DNA of 62,451 bases from positions 1 through 62,451 of the IMG/VR virus record IMGVR_UViG_3300046452_000226; one strand, 5' to 3'. Source of the DNA: a virus. Positions 46,406-56,100 of the stretch are shown here, piece by piece. The notes under the pieces are model-generated. The model did no database searches. It was not told the origin of the DNA and saw only the letters and a list, made by a program, of their open reading frames with translations. The position numbers and the translations under genes were made by a program. How positions within the stretch are numbered: the first letter of the stretch is position 1; each line of letters begins with the position of its first letter.

Positions 46406-47968
46406 ATGTCCCAGACCACCACGATCAAAGTAGGCGAGTCCGCCAAGACCATCACGCTGCCTGAGGGTAAGGCGCTGATCCTGAATGGCGCGGCTGGCGC
46501 GGTAGGCATGGCCTACCTGCTGGACCCGGTGCTGGGCGGCACTAATTCGGCGAAGACGTGGGTAGTTGGTACCGGCGCGCTGGCGCCCATCGGACCATAC
46601 GCGAACTCGCAGAAAATAATGTTGACATGCTCTGCCGTCTCTATCGACGCCACCATGCAGGATGCGGTGCTGAACGTACCGACGAGTGCCGCTGCTGCGA
46701 CGCCGGCCTCAACACCGCCACCGTTGAGCACCATCGCCCGTCAGCGCATCTACGGCGTGGTCAGCAACGCGACCGTCAACGCGTGCATGCATGAGCTTCG
46801 GCAAGCGCCAGAGCACTACGACGCCGTCAAAATTGTCCTGACTGGCGCGGCGTCGGTGCCGGAGAATGCTTTCAAAGTAGGTGTATCGCCGTCGGCCGCA
46901 TATAACGACGGCTTCCACCCTGTCGACGCGACGGGCGCGGTCATTGCGCCGATTGTCGGCACGTTCGGCAGCACCAATCTGACCGACTTCCGCAATACCG
47001 GTGGCGGCGCGCCCACTGGCGTTGTTACCGGCACCTCCGGCCAAAACGCGGACTTTACGCTGATCGAGGGCATGCTCCAGACCGATTGGATCCCCTGCAA
47101 ATCGCTGCCGCGTACGGACTTCCCACTCCGGCGCCCGCTGATCATGACTCGCATCTGGGGCACCAATCCTCCCGCAGTTATCGGCGTTGCGCAATCCAAC
47201 AACGGCAATGCCAATCCTTGGACGCAAATCGACCCTGACTATATGTCGGGCTACTGGGCTGCTGACTACACCGGCAGCACTCCGAGCACGCCGCCGGTGC
47301 AAAGTAGCATCCCATCGTATGACATGCTGTTCCAGCTGCGTGGGAAGCTCTGCCAGTCCATCGCTGGTGCTGGCGACTCGATCATGCAGGGCTGGGTTCA
47401 GACCACGGCAGTGCCTCAATGGGGCGGGACTATCAATGGCTGGGCGCGCCGCCTGGTGCAGAAGATCATCGACGGTGGCGGCATTGCCTCGTACACGGCT
47501 CTTTGCCAATACGGTAACAAGTCGCTGCTCTTCCACAATCGCGCCTATAACTGCCTGCTGACCGGCGGTATCACGCACCTGCTGGTGATGCCGTGGTCCG
47601 TGAATGAGGCGCCAGACGGTGTTGCTTCGGTTCCGCCAGCGCTGGCGCGGACGTCTCAACTGATTGCCATGGCGGCCGCACGGAACGTGAAGATTATCAT
47701 CGTGCGCCCGTGGGCTGGACAAGGTCAGGACCTGGCCTGTTTTAATCTGGTTCAGGCTTACTGCGACAAACTGTCCGCTTCTGGTGTCGCCGTGCTCGAC
47801 GCGCGCGCCATTGTCGCGGCAGACATCACTACCAACGCCATGCGCCCTGAATTCCTCACCAAAAAAGTAGACGGCACCACGGTTGATGTCATCCACATGA
47901 ATGAGCCTGGTCACGAAGCTGTCGCGCAGTATGCCTACGACAATCGCGCCAAATTCGGATTGGCTTGA
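46406..47968 (+). CDS. Virion-region SGNH/GDSL hydrolase
   Basis: 520 residues. The N-terminal ~300 residues are beta-rich and unrecognised. The C-terminal part carries SGNH blocks: 'CQSIAGAGDSIMQGW' (block I, S of GDS), 'LLVMPWSVNEAP' (block III Asn) and 'DVIHMNEPGHEAVAQYA' (block V, D-x-x-H). SGNH enzymes remove acetyl or other acyl groups from sugars or lipids. Located among the head genes, so it may decorate the capsid or be a surface enzyme that trims host polysaccharide. Confidence 0.7.
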   Translation: MSQTTTIKVGESAKTITLPEGKALILNGAAGAVGMAYLLDPVLGGTNSAKTWVVGTGALAPIGPYANSQKIMLTCSAVSIDATMQDAVLNVPTSAAAATPASTPPPLSTIARQRIYGVVSNATVNACMHELRQAPEHYDAVKIVLTGAASVPENAFKVGVSPSAAYNDGFHPVDATGAVIAPIVGTFGSTNLTDFRNTGGGAPTGVVTGTSGQNADFTLIEGMLQTDWIPCKSLPRTDFPLRRPLIMTRIWGTNPPAVIGVAQSNNGNANPWTQIDPDYMSGYWAADYTGSTPSTPPVQSSIPSYDMLFQLRGKLCQSIAGAGDSIMQGWVQTTAVPQWGGTINGWARRLVQKIIDGGGIASYTALCQYGNKSLLFHNRAYNCLLTGGITHLLVMPWSVNEAPDGVASVPPALARTSQLIAMAAARNVKIIIVRPWAGQGQDLACFNLVQAYCDKLSASGVAVLDARAIVAADITTNAMRPEFLTKKVDGTTVDVIHMNEPGHEAVAQYAYDNRAKFGLA

Positions 47969-47970
47969 TC

Positions 47971-48024
47971 ATGCTGACTATCAAAACCTCTGCAGGCCTA
48001 GTGTTGCTTGAGACGAAAAAATAG
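47971..48024 (+). CDS. 17-codon frame, probable truncated gene start
   Basis: MLTIKTSAGLVLLETKK, starting 3 bases after the SGNH gene stop. The frame ends inside the terminator of the antisense PEP-CTERM gene. It may be the stump of a late gene cut when that cargo arrived. Confidence 0.25.
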   Translation: MLTIKTSAGLVLLETKK

Positions 48025-48039
48025 CCCCGAAGGGCTATT
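48016..48039 (-). terminator. Terminator of the antisense PEP-CTERM gene
   Basis: AATAGCCC / GGGCTATT, perfect 8-bp stem with a CGAA loop; on the minus strand it is followed by a T run. 13 bases after the gene stop. Confidence 0.8.
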
Positions 48040-48051
48040 CAAGTAGAGCGT

Positions 48052-48558
48052 TTAGGACTGCTTGCGGCGCCGAGCGATGGCGCCGAGTAAGCCTAGGCCG
48101 CCGAGCAGCATGGCATAGGTTTCTGGTTCAGGGACGGCGCGGACTAGAAACGACTCGCCATAATAAGCCGTAGGATCAGTGCTGATGGTCGATGGCGCGC
48201 CCCAAACAATGCCGTCTTTCAAATTGAGCAAGTCGCAATGGTCCCACTTTGAATTAAACCAAGGCGATCCGCAGATCATTTGGTTCGAAGGGGCGAACGC
48301 CGCTACGAGCGCCGAAGTGTCGGCAAAGCTTGATAGCCACTGAGCGGCTGTAGGAATTTTGAAGTCGTCGCGCAAAACCGAGGTGCCGCAGCTTGGTTCT
48401 AGTGTTGCGCACGGACCAGCCCAGACCCACTGGAAACCGCCCGCAAGGATGATAACGCTCGGGTCTATTGGCTTATCGAGAGACGAAGCAGCCCGAGCTG
48501 GGAGGCTGAGCGTAAGTCCTACCGCTAACAAAGCAAAAATTCGTAAAAAGTTATTCAT
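48052..48558 (-). CDS. Secreted PEP-CTERM protein inside head genes
   Basis: 168 residues. Signal peptide MNNFLRIFALLAVGLTLSLP (cut near ARA-AS), a body with four cysteines ('GPCATLEPSCGTS', 'MICGSP', 'HCDLL'), and the C-terminal tail 'VPEPETYAMLLGGLGLLGAI' plus 'ARRRKQS', a canonical PEP-CTERM signal. The sorting tail is near-identical to that of the 13650-14258 protein but the bodies differ. It runs against the late operon, with its own promoter (TATACT at 48660-48665, minus strand) and terminator. Classic moron placement. Confidence 0.85.
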   Translation of the reverse strand: MNNFLRIFALLAVGLTLSLPARAASSLDKPIDPSVIILAGGFQWVWAGPCATLEPSCGTSVLRDDFKIPTAAQWLSSFADTSALVAAFAPSNQMICGSPWFNSKWDHCDLLNLKDGIVWGAPSTISTDPTAYYGESFLVRAVPEPETYAMLLGGLGLLGAIARRRKQS

Positions 48559-48659
48559 ATTTTCCCCGTTTGGAAGGCCAGGATGGCCACTTATTAAATA
48601 TCAGGAGGATGCAAAAAAAGCATCTTTGTTGAGTGTACTTAAGAACGACTGAAAAGCAC

Positions 48660-48665
48660 AGTATA
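48660..48665 (-). promoter_or_regulatory. -10 box of the antisense PEP-CTERM gene
   Basis: Minus strand TATACT in an AT-rich stretch. It is ~100 bases before the ATG, so a long leader or a closer unseen promoter is possible. Confidence 0.35.
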
Positions 48666-48702
48666 ATTTTGATAATTAAAAAACAAACAACGGAGGACTA
48701 CG

Positions 48703-49197
48703 TTGATCACCGAAACCGGCACTGGCCTGCCTAACGCAGAGAGCTACGCTAGCGTGGCCGCCGCAGACGCGCGCTGCGGGGCTTTGGGCGTAACCGACTG
48801 GGCGCCGCGCGCCGCTGGCGAAAAGGAAATCGCCCTGCGCAACGCGACCCAGTTCATGCTGGCGACGTTCCGGAGCCGTTGGGCGGGCCGCCGCGTCTAC
48901 CAGACGCAGGCGCTGGACTGGCCGCGTTGGAATGTGGTTGTTGACGGCTTCCCGGTGCTGAGCACCGTTGTGCCGACCGATGTGGTGAATGCGTGTATCG
49001 ATCTGGCCGTGCGTGCCGCCGGCGGAACTGAACTGATGCCGGATCTCGAGCGCGCCATAAAGCAGGACACCGTCGGCCCGCTCACCACGATCTATGAAGA
49101 CGGCTCACCCGAGCGGCCTCGCTACACGGCCGTCGACGGCATGCTGGCGCCGTACCTGTGCGGCTCGGGCACTTCCGGACGATTGGTGCGTGGATGA
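48703..49197 (+). CDS. Head-tail connector, DnaT-like fold, TTG start
   Basis: 164 residues. The opening 'ITETGTGLPNAESYASVAAA' and the helical body with 'ALRNATQFMLATFRSRWAGR' match the phage 'DnaT-like' family found right after coat genes, probably a gp6-type connector. GGAGG six bases before a TTG at 48703 decides the start; no ATG lies in a useful position. Confidence 0.75.
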   Translation: MITETGTGLPNAESYASVAAADARCGALGVTDWAPRAAGEKEIALRNATQFMLATFRSRWAGRRVYQTQALDWPRWNVVVDGFPVLSTVVPTDVVNACIDLAVRAAGGTELMPDLERAIKQDTVGPLTTIYEDGSPERPRYTAVDGMLAPYLCGSGTSGRLVRG

Positions 49198-49568
49198 GCG
49201 GCTACCCCGTGGTGCAGATCGGCGGATGCGCCGTGCACGAAAACACTTACTCGGCCGACGGCAAGGTGTGGACTGTGACCAACCTGATCTCGCATGCCAA
49301 GGATCTGGTCCCGTTTGATCTGCCGCTGGCCGCAATTTACCTCGGCGCCGAGGTCTGGCCAGCTGAAGGTTCAGCGTTCGGGATGGCGTTTCACATGCGC
49401 CGCGCGCTGGATGTCGACACCAGCTACCCGATCATACTTTGCGAGAAGGGCTTCATCATGGATGGCTGGCACCGCGTGCTGCGCGCGCTGATCGATGGCA
49501 AGACCACCATCAGGGCAATGCGCTTCCAGAAGACGCCGCCGCATGATTACCTGGAAACGAAGTCATGA
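49194..49568 (+). CDS. ParB/sulfiredoxin-fold-like phage protein
   Basis: 124 residues. 'YPIILCEKGFIMDGWHRVLR' followed by 'ALIDGKTTIRAM' resembles the D-G-(R/W)-H-R helix of ParB/Srx-type nucleotide-binding folds; W replaces the usual R. Start in ATGA overlap. A phage family in head-tail regions; role unknown. Confidence 0.6.
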   Translation: MSGYPVVQIGGCAVHENTYSADGKVWTVTNLISHAKDLVPFDLPLAAIYLGAEVWPAEGSAFGMAFHMRRALDVDTSYPIILCEKGFIMDGWHRVLRALIDGKTTIRAMRFQKTPPHDYLETKS

Positions 49569-49948
49569 GCAACTACGCCGCCAAAGCAAAGAGCACCGAC
49601 AAGGCCTTGCGCCGGTCCGGCCAGCTGCTGACGCTAACTTTTAAGCAGCCGGGCACCTACGTCGGCGGCGCTCAGATCCCGGGCGTACCGATCATTAAGC
49701 AGGCATGGGGAATCGAAACCGGCGTCACTGCGCACGACCTGGGCGTCGGCACGATCAACGGCACGCTGATCAAGTCCGGCGACCGCAAGATCCTGATGTC
49801 CGCGCTGGACGATGCTGGGACGGCGCTGCCGACGATGAAGGAAGACGACCTGGTGCTTGCCGGCGGCGTCACCTACAAGGTAAAGAATATCGACAAGGTC
49901 GCGCCGGGTGGCGTGGTCGTGCTGTGGCAGCTGGTGGCGCGGATCTGA
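49565..49948 (+). CDS. Head-closure-like protein, 127 aa
   Basis: Beta-rich ('GQLLTLTFKQPGTYVGG', 'VTYKVKNIDKVAPGGVVVLW'), typical of the small stopper/head-closure proteins between connector and tail completion genes. Assignment by position and fold impression. Overlaps both neighbours. Confidence 0.65.
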   Translation: MSNYAAKAKSTDKALRRSGQLLTLTFKQPGTYVGGAQIPGVPIIKQAWGIETGVTAHDLGVGTINGTLIKSGDRKILMSALDDAGTALPTMKEDDLVLAGGVTYKVKNIDKVAPGGVVVLWQLVARI

Positions 49949-50538
49949 TGACGTCATTCGCGCTACAGATTCGTGCCTGGGTGGACAAGACCAAGGGCGA
50001 CCTCGACACGGCCGTGCGATATTGCGCGCTTGCCGTGGATGGCAAGCTGATGTACCGCTCGCCGGTCGGCGATCCCACGACGTGGAAGGTAAATCCGAAC
50101 AAGCCAAAAGTGTTCGGTAAGTTCAGCGCGGCTGGGCCGAAGGCAAACTGGCAACTGGGCTTCATGAGCAAGGGGGCGTCGACATACCGCACGTCTGGCG
50201 CGGGGTACGTTGGCGGCCGGTTCCGTGGCGCCTGGATGGTGTCGATCGGCTCGCCGGACAACTCCCTGGGTACCGTAGTGGACCCGAGCGGCAACATCAC
50301 GATCGAAGCGCATAAGGCGATCATCGCCGCGGCGAAGGCTGGCGACGTGATTCATTTTCGAAACAACATGCCCTACGCGGTGCGCCTGGAGCAGGGCTGG
50401 TCGAAGCAGGCGCCGCTGGGCATCGTGGCGCTGACCGTGGTCGAGTGGCAGGTGATCGTAGACAACGTGGTCAACGGGATCCGCGCCGGCACGAGCGCCG
50501 CCGACTTCGCACAGGGCTTCAAGACCTATTCACTATGA
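49948..50538 (+). CDS. Tail completion protein, HK97 gp10-like
   Basis: 196 residues. Starts MTSFALQIRAWVDKTKGDLD (TGATG overlap), with 'NNMPYAVRLEQGWSKQAPLG', the 'N-x-x-x-Y-A-x-x-x-E-x-G' pattern of gp10-like tail completion proteins. They join heads to siphovirus tails. Confidence 0.75.
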   Translation: MTSFALQIRAWVDKTKGDLDTAVRYCALAVDGKLMYRSPVGDPTTWKVNPNKPKVFGKFSAAGPKANWQLGFMSKGASTYRTSGAGYVGGRFRGAWMVSIGSPDNSLGTVVDPSGNITIEAHKAIIAAAKAGDVIHFRNNMPYAVRLEQGWSKQAPLGIVALTVVEWQVIVDNVVNGIRAGTSAADFAQGFKTYSL

Positions 50539-50948
50539 GCATTCCGAATATCCGAAACGCGCTGGAAGATGCGCTGGGCAGCCTCGCGCCAGCGATCGAC
50601 ATCGTGCATGAGAACGGCGAGCGCTATGAGCCGCAAGACGGTCTGCCGTATTGCGAGGCTTATCTGCTGGTGGCGGAGCCGAGCAACCCGGTGATTGGCC
50701 AGGCCTTCCACCGCGAGGCGGGCGTCTTCCAGATCAACCTGCAATACCCGCTGCTGGTCGGCACCTTGGACTGCGCAATGCGCGCCGAGCAAATCCGCGC
50801 CCTGTTCAAGCGCGGCGCCGTGTTCAGTGACGGCGGCGTCGAGGTCCAGATCGACAAGACACCTGAGATTGCCGCCGGTGCGCCGGAGGAGGGGCGCTGG
50901 CGGCAAACCTGCCGGGTGCGCTGGCACGCCGACATTTTCACCGAATAA
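50535..50948 (+). CDS. Tail terminator-like protein (DUF4128-like)
   Basis: 137 residues. 'FHREAGVFQINLQYPLLVGT' and 'VQIDKTPEIAAG' with 'RWRQTCRVRWHADIFTE' fit the small tail-terminator fold. Position directly before the tail tube supports this. ATGA overlap; a strong terminator follows. Confidence 0.75.
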   Translation: MSIPNIRNALEDALGSLAPAIDIVHENGERYEPQDGLPYCEAYLLVAEPSNPVIGQAFHREAGVFQINLQYPLLVGTLDCAMRAEQIRALFKRGAVFSDGGVEVQIDKTPEIAAGAPEEGRWRQTCRVRWHADIFTE

Positions 50949-50956
50949 CCACTGAA

Positions 50957-50977
50957 GCCGCCGCAGGGCGGCTTTTT
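50957..50977 (+). terminator. Rho-independent terminator before the tail tube gene
   Basis: GCCGCC-GCAG-GGCGGC followed by TTTTT. Confidence 0.85.
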
Positions 50978-51026
50978 CATTCCGGCCATCCATGTGATGG
51001 CCTTTTTCTTTTCCGAAAGGCTCCAC

Positions 51027-52232
51027 ATGTCCGCTACCGCAAATGGCATCAATACCCTGCTGGTGCTCGGCAAGCAAACCGCCGAAGGCACCAAGGCGCT
51101 GGTCGGCGCCGGCCAGCTCTATCCGCGCGTCACCGCGTCGTTCGATACCGACGCCGACAAGTACTCCTCTAACGAGATTGACCCGAGCCAGCAGCAGGGC
51201 GATACCCGCCTGGGCAACTTCCGCGTCAGCGGCGACATCAAGGGCGAGGCATCCTGCGCGACGTATTCGGTGCTGATGGCGGCGCTGATGCGCCGCGACT
51301 GGACCGCCGCCGGCACCACGGCCGCAGCTGTCACCATCGCCTCGGTCGCCGACGGCTTCACCCGGACCGCCGGCTCGTTCCTAGCTGACGGGCATCGCGC
51401 CGGCACGGTGGTGCGCGTAACCGGCTTCACGGCGCCGGCCGCAGCCAACAACGCCAGAAACTTCTTCGTCACCGCCGTAACCGCGTTGAAGATCACTGGC
51501 CAATACCTGGACGGCAGCGCGGTTGTTGTGAAAGCGGCCGGCGACAACGTCGCTCTCGCCGCCCCCGGCAAGCGCACCTATACGCCGCTGACCGGCCACA
51601 CCACGGACTGGTTCACCGCCGAGATTCAGCAGCCCGATGTGACCGTGTTCCGCACTTTCGTCGATCAACTGGTCAGCAAGATGGACATGGCGGTTCAACC
51701 GAACGGTCTGACCAGCTGCGACTTTACCTTCATGGGCAAGAAGGAAGACCCGACCCTGGCTGCGGCGTACTTCGCCGCTGCGGCCGCCACTCCGGTAGGC
51801 GGCAAGTTTTCGGGCGCCACGGCGCTGCTCTCTGTCAACGGTATCCCATCGCAGATCTGCACCGGGATGTCGATCTCGATGGATGGCCAGGTGAAGATCG
51901 ATCCGGTTATCGGCTCGAAGTTCGCCACCGCGGCGTCGCGCGGCAAGGTGATCGGCAGCGGCCAATTCACCGTGCTGATGCAGGATAGTACCTACCTCGA
52001 CTATTTCAAGAACGATCAGGAGATCTCTCTGGCGTACGCAATGGCGGCGAGCAATGCACCGCTGGCGGACGTCATGGCGCTGGCCATGGGCCGTGTCAAG
52101 ATCACATCCGCCAAGGTGGATGACGGCGAGAAGAACAAGATCATCACCTGCCAGTTCGATGTGCTGCGCTACAAGGGCACCGACGCCCAGCACGAGCAAA
52201 CCACGCTGTCGATCCAAGACAGTACTCTGTAA
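51027..52232 (+). CDS. Major tail tube protein
   Basis: 401 residues from ATG 51027 with AAAGG upstream. 'NTLLVLGKQTAEGTKALVG', 'GDTRLGNFRVSGDIKGEASC' and 'ISMDGQVKIDPVIGSKFATA' match long-type siphovirus tube proteins (tube domain repeated, Ala/Thr-rich). Forms the stacked rings of the tail. Followed by the chaperone gene as usual. Confidence 0.85.
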   Translation: MSATANGINTLLVLGKQTAEGTKALVGAGQLYPRVTASFDTDADKYSSNEIDPSQQQGDTRLGNFRVSGDIKGEASCATYSVLMAALMRRDWTAAGTTAAAVTIASVADGFTRTAGSFLADGHRAGTVVRVTGFTAPAAANNARNFFVTAVTALKITGQYLDGSAVVVKAAGDNVALAAPGKRTYTPLTGHTTDWFTAEIQQPDVTVFRTFVDQLVSKMDMAVQPNGLTSCDFTFMGKKEDPTLAAAYFAAAAATPVGGKFSGATALLSVNGIPSQICTGMSISMDGQVKIDPVIGSKFATAASRGKVIGSGQFTVLMQDSTYLDYFKNDQEISLAYAMAASNAPLADVMALAMGRVKITSAKVDDGEKNKIITCQFDVLRYKGTDAQHEQTTLSIQDSTL

Positions 52233-52358
52233 ACCACCGTCGGCGCCGCCGGCATTCCACTTTGGCGTAAGCCACCCCAGTACCGACCGGTCGCTGTCGC
52301 CTTCGCGGGCGCAGCGGCCGGCACGGGCACCTCTTTACCCGCGAAGAAAGGCAACACC

Positions 52359-52859
52359 ATGTCCCTGAACACCGCTCAAACCATCGCCGCCATCGGCTTC
52401 GACATCGCCAACCTGACCGCCGTCGATGCCTCGCCGGCGACCCACAAAGTGGACCTGCTGTTCGATGAAGACGGCAACGCTACGGCCGGCTTCATTATCG
52501 TCGGCAAGAACAGCCCCGAATACCAGGCCGAGAGCCACGCCGTGCGCGCCGAGGGTCACAAGCGCTCCGCGATCCGCAAAACTGCGATCGACACCAAGAC
52601 CGACGAGGGCGCCAGCAAACTGGTGGACGTCATCGACAGCAACGCCACCCGCTTGGCCCTGTCGGTGGTGGTGGACTGGTACGGCTTCACCAGCGCCGGC
52701 GCGCCGGTACCGTTCGACAAGAAGCTGGTCAAGGCCGCTTTCGCCAAGTACCCGACCTGGGAAGACAAGGTGAACGCTGCGCTGGAGGTTGACGCGAATT
52801 TTTTGAAAGTCTCGTCGCCAGCCTCGTCGCCTTCGCCGACCACCAGTTCGAACGTCTAA
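52359..52859 (+). CDS. Tail assembly chaperone (gpG analogue)
   Basis: 166 residues. Starts MSLNTAQTIAAIGFDIANLT. The position between tail tube and tape measure, and a slippery TTTTTTG in frame near its end, identify it as the short tail chaperone of the G/GT pair. It coats the tape measure during assembly and is absent from the virion. The last ~17 residues (Ser/Pro-rich) exist only in the unshifted form. Confidence 0.85.
   Translation: MSLNTAQTIAAIGFDIANLTAVDASPATHKVDLLFDEDGNATAGFIIVGKNSPEYQAESHAVRAEGHKRSAIRKTAIDTKTDEGASKLVDVIDSNATRLALSVVVDWYGFTSAGAPVPFDKKLVKAAFAKYPTWEDKVNAALEVDANFLKVSSPASSPSPTTSSNV
52799..52805 (+). promoter_or_regulatory. Programmed -1 frameshift site TTTTTTG
   Basis: Read T-TTT-TTG in the zero frame (codons 148-149 are TTT and TTG), a canonical X-XXY-YYZ heptamer. 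The -1 frame is open from here to 53164 and has no start codon of its own at a useful place. Confidence 0.8.
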
Positions 52860-53164
52860 GTAAGGCCGCCGACGGCAACTCGGTCGGCGACCACGTCGAC
52901 GCCGCGAAGCGCCACCCGCTCTATAAGGCGGAAGAGGCGCCGGCGGCGCCGGACCTGCCGTTCGAGCTGGCCTACATATGGGAATGGTTCCTGAAGCTCA
53001 GCCGGAAGCGGCAGGGTGGCATGGGGCCAAACCCCATCACCAGCGAGGAGGTTCTCTGCTGGTGTACCCGCCAGGGTATCTCCTTCACCCCGTTTGAAAA
53101 CAGTGTCATCGACCAGCTCGACGACCTGTACCTGTCGCACCAATACAAGAAGAAGGAAAAGTGA
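52805..53164 (+). CDS. gpT part of the chaperone fusion (by -1 frameshift)
   Basis: In the -1 frame the fusion continues 'ESLVASLVAFADHQFERLSK', 'LPFELAYIWEWFLKLSRKRQ' and 'ISFTPFENSVIDQLDDLYLS' to TGA at 53162-53164, giving a ~268-residue GT protein. The T domain carries the tail-tube-contacting part in lambda. The stop overlaps the tape measure start (TGATG). Confidence 0.8.
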   Translation, partial: ESLVASLVAFADHQFERLSKAADGNSVGDHVDAAKRHPLYKAEEAPAAPDLPFELAYIWEWFLKLSRKRQGGMGPNPITSEEVLCWCTRQGISFTPFENSVIDQLDDLYLSHQYKKKEK

Positions 53165-56100
53165 TGCCTGATATCGCCAGTCTTGGTCTCCAAATCGATT
53201 CGTCCCAGGTTGCAACGGGCGCGAAGGCCCTCGATGGCTTGGCGAACTCCGCTGCTGCTGCCGAGCCGAAAATCGACAAGGTCACCAAGTCTGCTGACGA
53301 CTTGAGCAAAGCCAGCGCGCAGGTGTGGCGATACGGCACCGATGCCGCCAAAGGGATGGATGCCCTGGGCGAGGCCACCGCGCGCACTACGCAGCGCGCG
53401 GCAAGCAATAACGGGCAGATGAATGACACCGTCAAGCTGATGCGCGCGCAGGCGGATGAGGCGAAGGCGCAAGCCGCTGCGAATGTAGCGATGGGTGCGG
53501 CTTCCACTCAGGCGAGCATCGGCGCACAGATCTTCATCGACAAGCTCAAGGACCAGGTCGCCGTTCTGGGTATGAGCCGATCGCAGCTGGTCGCCTATCA
53601 GGCCGCTCAGCTCGGCGTTGCGAAAGAGGCGGAGGCGTCGATCGCCAAGATCAAAGCCTACGAGGACGCGATCAAATCCGCAGCCGACGCCAAAGCCGCT
53701 GCGGCGAAGCAAACCAATGTGCTGACCGATGCGGTCAAGTTGCTGGCGGCCGGCTACGGTGCGCTGAAAGTGACGGAGTACATCAAGGATGCGGCGCTGA
53801 TGGCTGCGCGCTACGAGACGCTTGGCGTGGTAACCGAGGTGGTCGGCCGCAACGCCGGCTACACCAAGACACAGATGGATGCCGCGACGGACGCCATCGC
53901 GCGCCAGGGCATCACCATGATCGAATCGCGTGAATCCGCCACCAAGTTGGTCCAGGCGCACGTCGATCTGAAGAACGCCACGGTCCTGGCGCGCATCGCG
54001 CAGGATGCCGCAGTCATCGGCCACCTCAATTCTTCCGAGGCGTTCGACCGCCTTGTCAACGGGATCTCGCGCGGCAATGTGCTGATTCTGCGCAATATCG
54101 GCATCAACGTGAATCTGCAAAGCGCCTACCGCGACATGGCCGGAGAACTTGGCAAGGCGACCGCCGAGCTGACCGAAAACGAGCGCGTGCAAGCGCGCCT
54201 GAATGCGGTCATTGAGCGCGGTGCGGACATCGCTGGCACCTACGAAGCCGCAATGGATACGGCCGGCAAGCAGATTACGTCGATGCAGCGCTACACCCAA
54301 GACCTGAAAACCGTCATCGGTGAGACCTTCAACGAGACGCTGACCATCGCTGTGATGGCACTGACGGACGGGCTGAAAGACGCCAATAAGGAAGTGTCCG
54401 AGTTGTCGAAAAATCAGCAGTTGCACGAGTGGGGTCGCAGCCTGGCAGACGTGTTCATCTGGGTCGCAAACAAGGTGGGCAACGCCACCACTGTGCTGCA
54501 GCAGGCATGGTCTTGGGCTGATCACAAGTCGGCGCGGGACGATATCAACGCGAAATACGATGGGCAGGTCGAAGACGCGCTGAGTTCGGGTAGCGTGTTT
54601 GACGTCGCTGGACGTAATGGAGCACAACGTCGGATAAATTCCGAGCGCGCCGCCGCGCTGGCCGAAGAGGAAGTGGCTTACGTCACGCACCAGGCGAAGC
54701 TGAGTGCGCAGTATGACGCGTTCCAGAAATCCGCTCTGGAACGCGATGCGACTATCACCGCCAAGCACAAGGCCGAGGCAGATGCACGCCTCAAGGTCGA
54801 CCAGGACTACGCGACCAAAGCGACTGCACTAATGCTCGCCAATGCCGGCAAGTCCGTCGAGGCACAGCAGGCCGCTCAGGCGGCGCTCGCCAAGTCCGTC
54901 TACGTCGGCACGCCCACGTACCGCGACACCGAAGGCCGCGAGCCGAAGGCGAAGGTCGACAAGGTGGAAAGCACCGAGTTGGCTGACCGGCTCGCGCGCA
55001 TCCAAGACGTGGTCAACGCCGAAAAAGAGATGTACGACTCGATGTCCAAGCTGGACGACGCCTTTCATGCGGCTGGGAAGATGGGCGACGATGAGTTCTA
55101 CCGCAATAAGCGCGACTACGCCATCGCTGCCGGCAAAGATCAAATCGATGCCTACACCAAGCAGATCGCCGATCTAAAGGCATACCACAACTCGACCGAG
55201 GCTGAGGCCGCCAAACACGCAAAGCAGATCAACGACATCGAGGCCAAGCGCGCCGCTGCCGATGCGAAGTCTCAGAGCGAGGTCAATTTGCTGGATGCGA
55301 AAGAATTTCTTCGAAAGGACGCAATCGCATCCGCCTCGGAAGACGCGACGAACAAGTACTTGGCTGGGCTCGATCAGGAAGCGAAGAAGCTGGAAGAGTC
55401 CAATGCCGCTCACGAGACGTCGCGCGGTGCCGTAGAGCGGAAAACGGTCGACCTGTACGACCAGGCGATTGCATATCAAAAAGTATTCATGGCTCAACAG
55501 GCCGCCAACGGCGCCACCGCTGAAGAAATCGCCCAGGCGCCAGTCATTCTAAAAACTCTGGAAGATCAGCGCGCAGCGCATGCGCGCATCGCCGCAGGCC
55601 TCGACCAGCAGCAGTCACTCCAATACAAGGACAAGGCTGCTGACCAGGCAATCAAAGACTGGCAGCGTGCTGGGCAGAGCATCTCCGAAAGCCTGACCAC
55701 CGCTTTTGGCGAGGGTGGCAAGGCGCTGGGTGGCATGTTTCAGGCTTACGCCAAGGGAATGGAAGGGCAGTTGCGCGCGCAGAAGGAGCTAGCTACTGCA
55801 AAGAAACTGGCAGCGGACGATCCAGACAAGATCGCTGCGATCAACCGCGCCCAGCTGGCCGGCGCACAGTCGCAGATCCAAGGCTATGCTGGCATGACGG
55901 CCGCCGCGCAGGGCTTCTTCAGCGAAGGCTCGCGCGGCTACCAGGCGATGCACGCCGCGACCGTCGCATTGCAAGGCGCCGAAGTGGCGCTAAGTCTGAT
56001 CAAGGGCGTCAATGCCGTGCTGACCCAGGGCGAGGGTGATCCGTATTCTGCCTTCGTGCGCATGGCGGCCATGGCTGCCATCGTGACCGGATTGGGTGTC

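Noticed and set aside
52972-54768. 598-codon open frame on the minus strand
   Set aside because: Antisense shadow of the tape measure gene; composition is Arg/His/Gly-rich with no domain.
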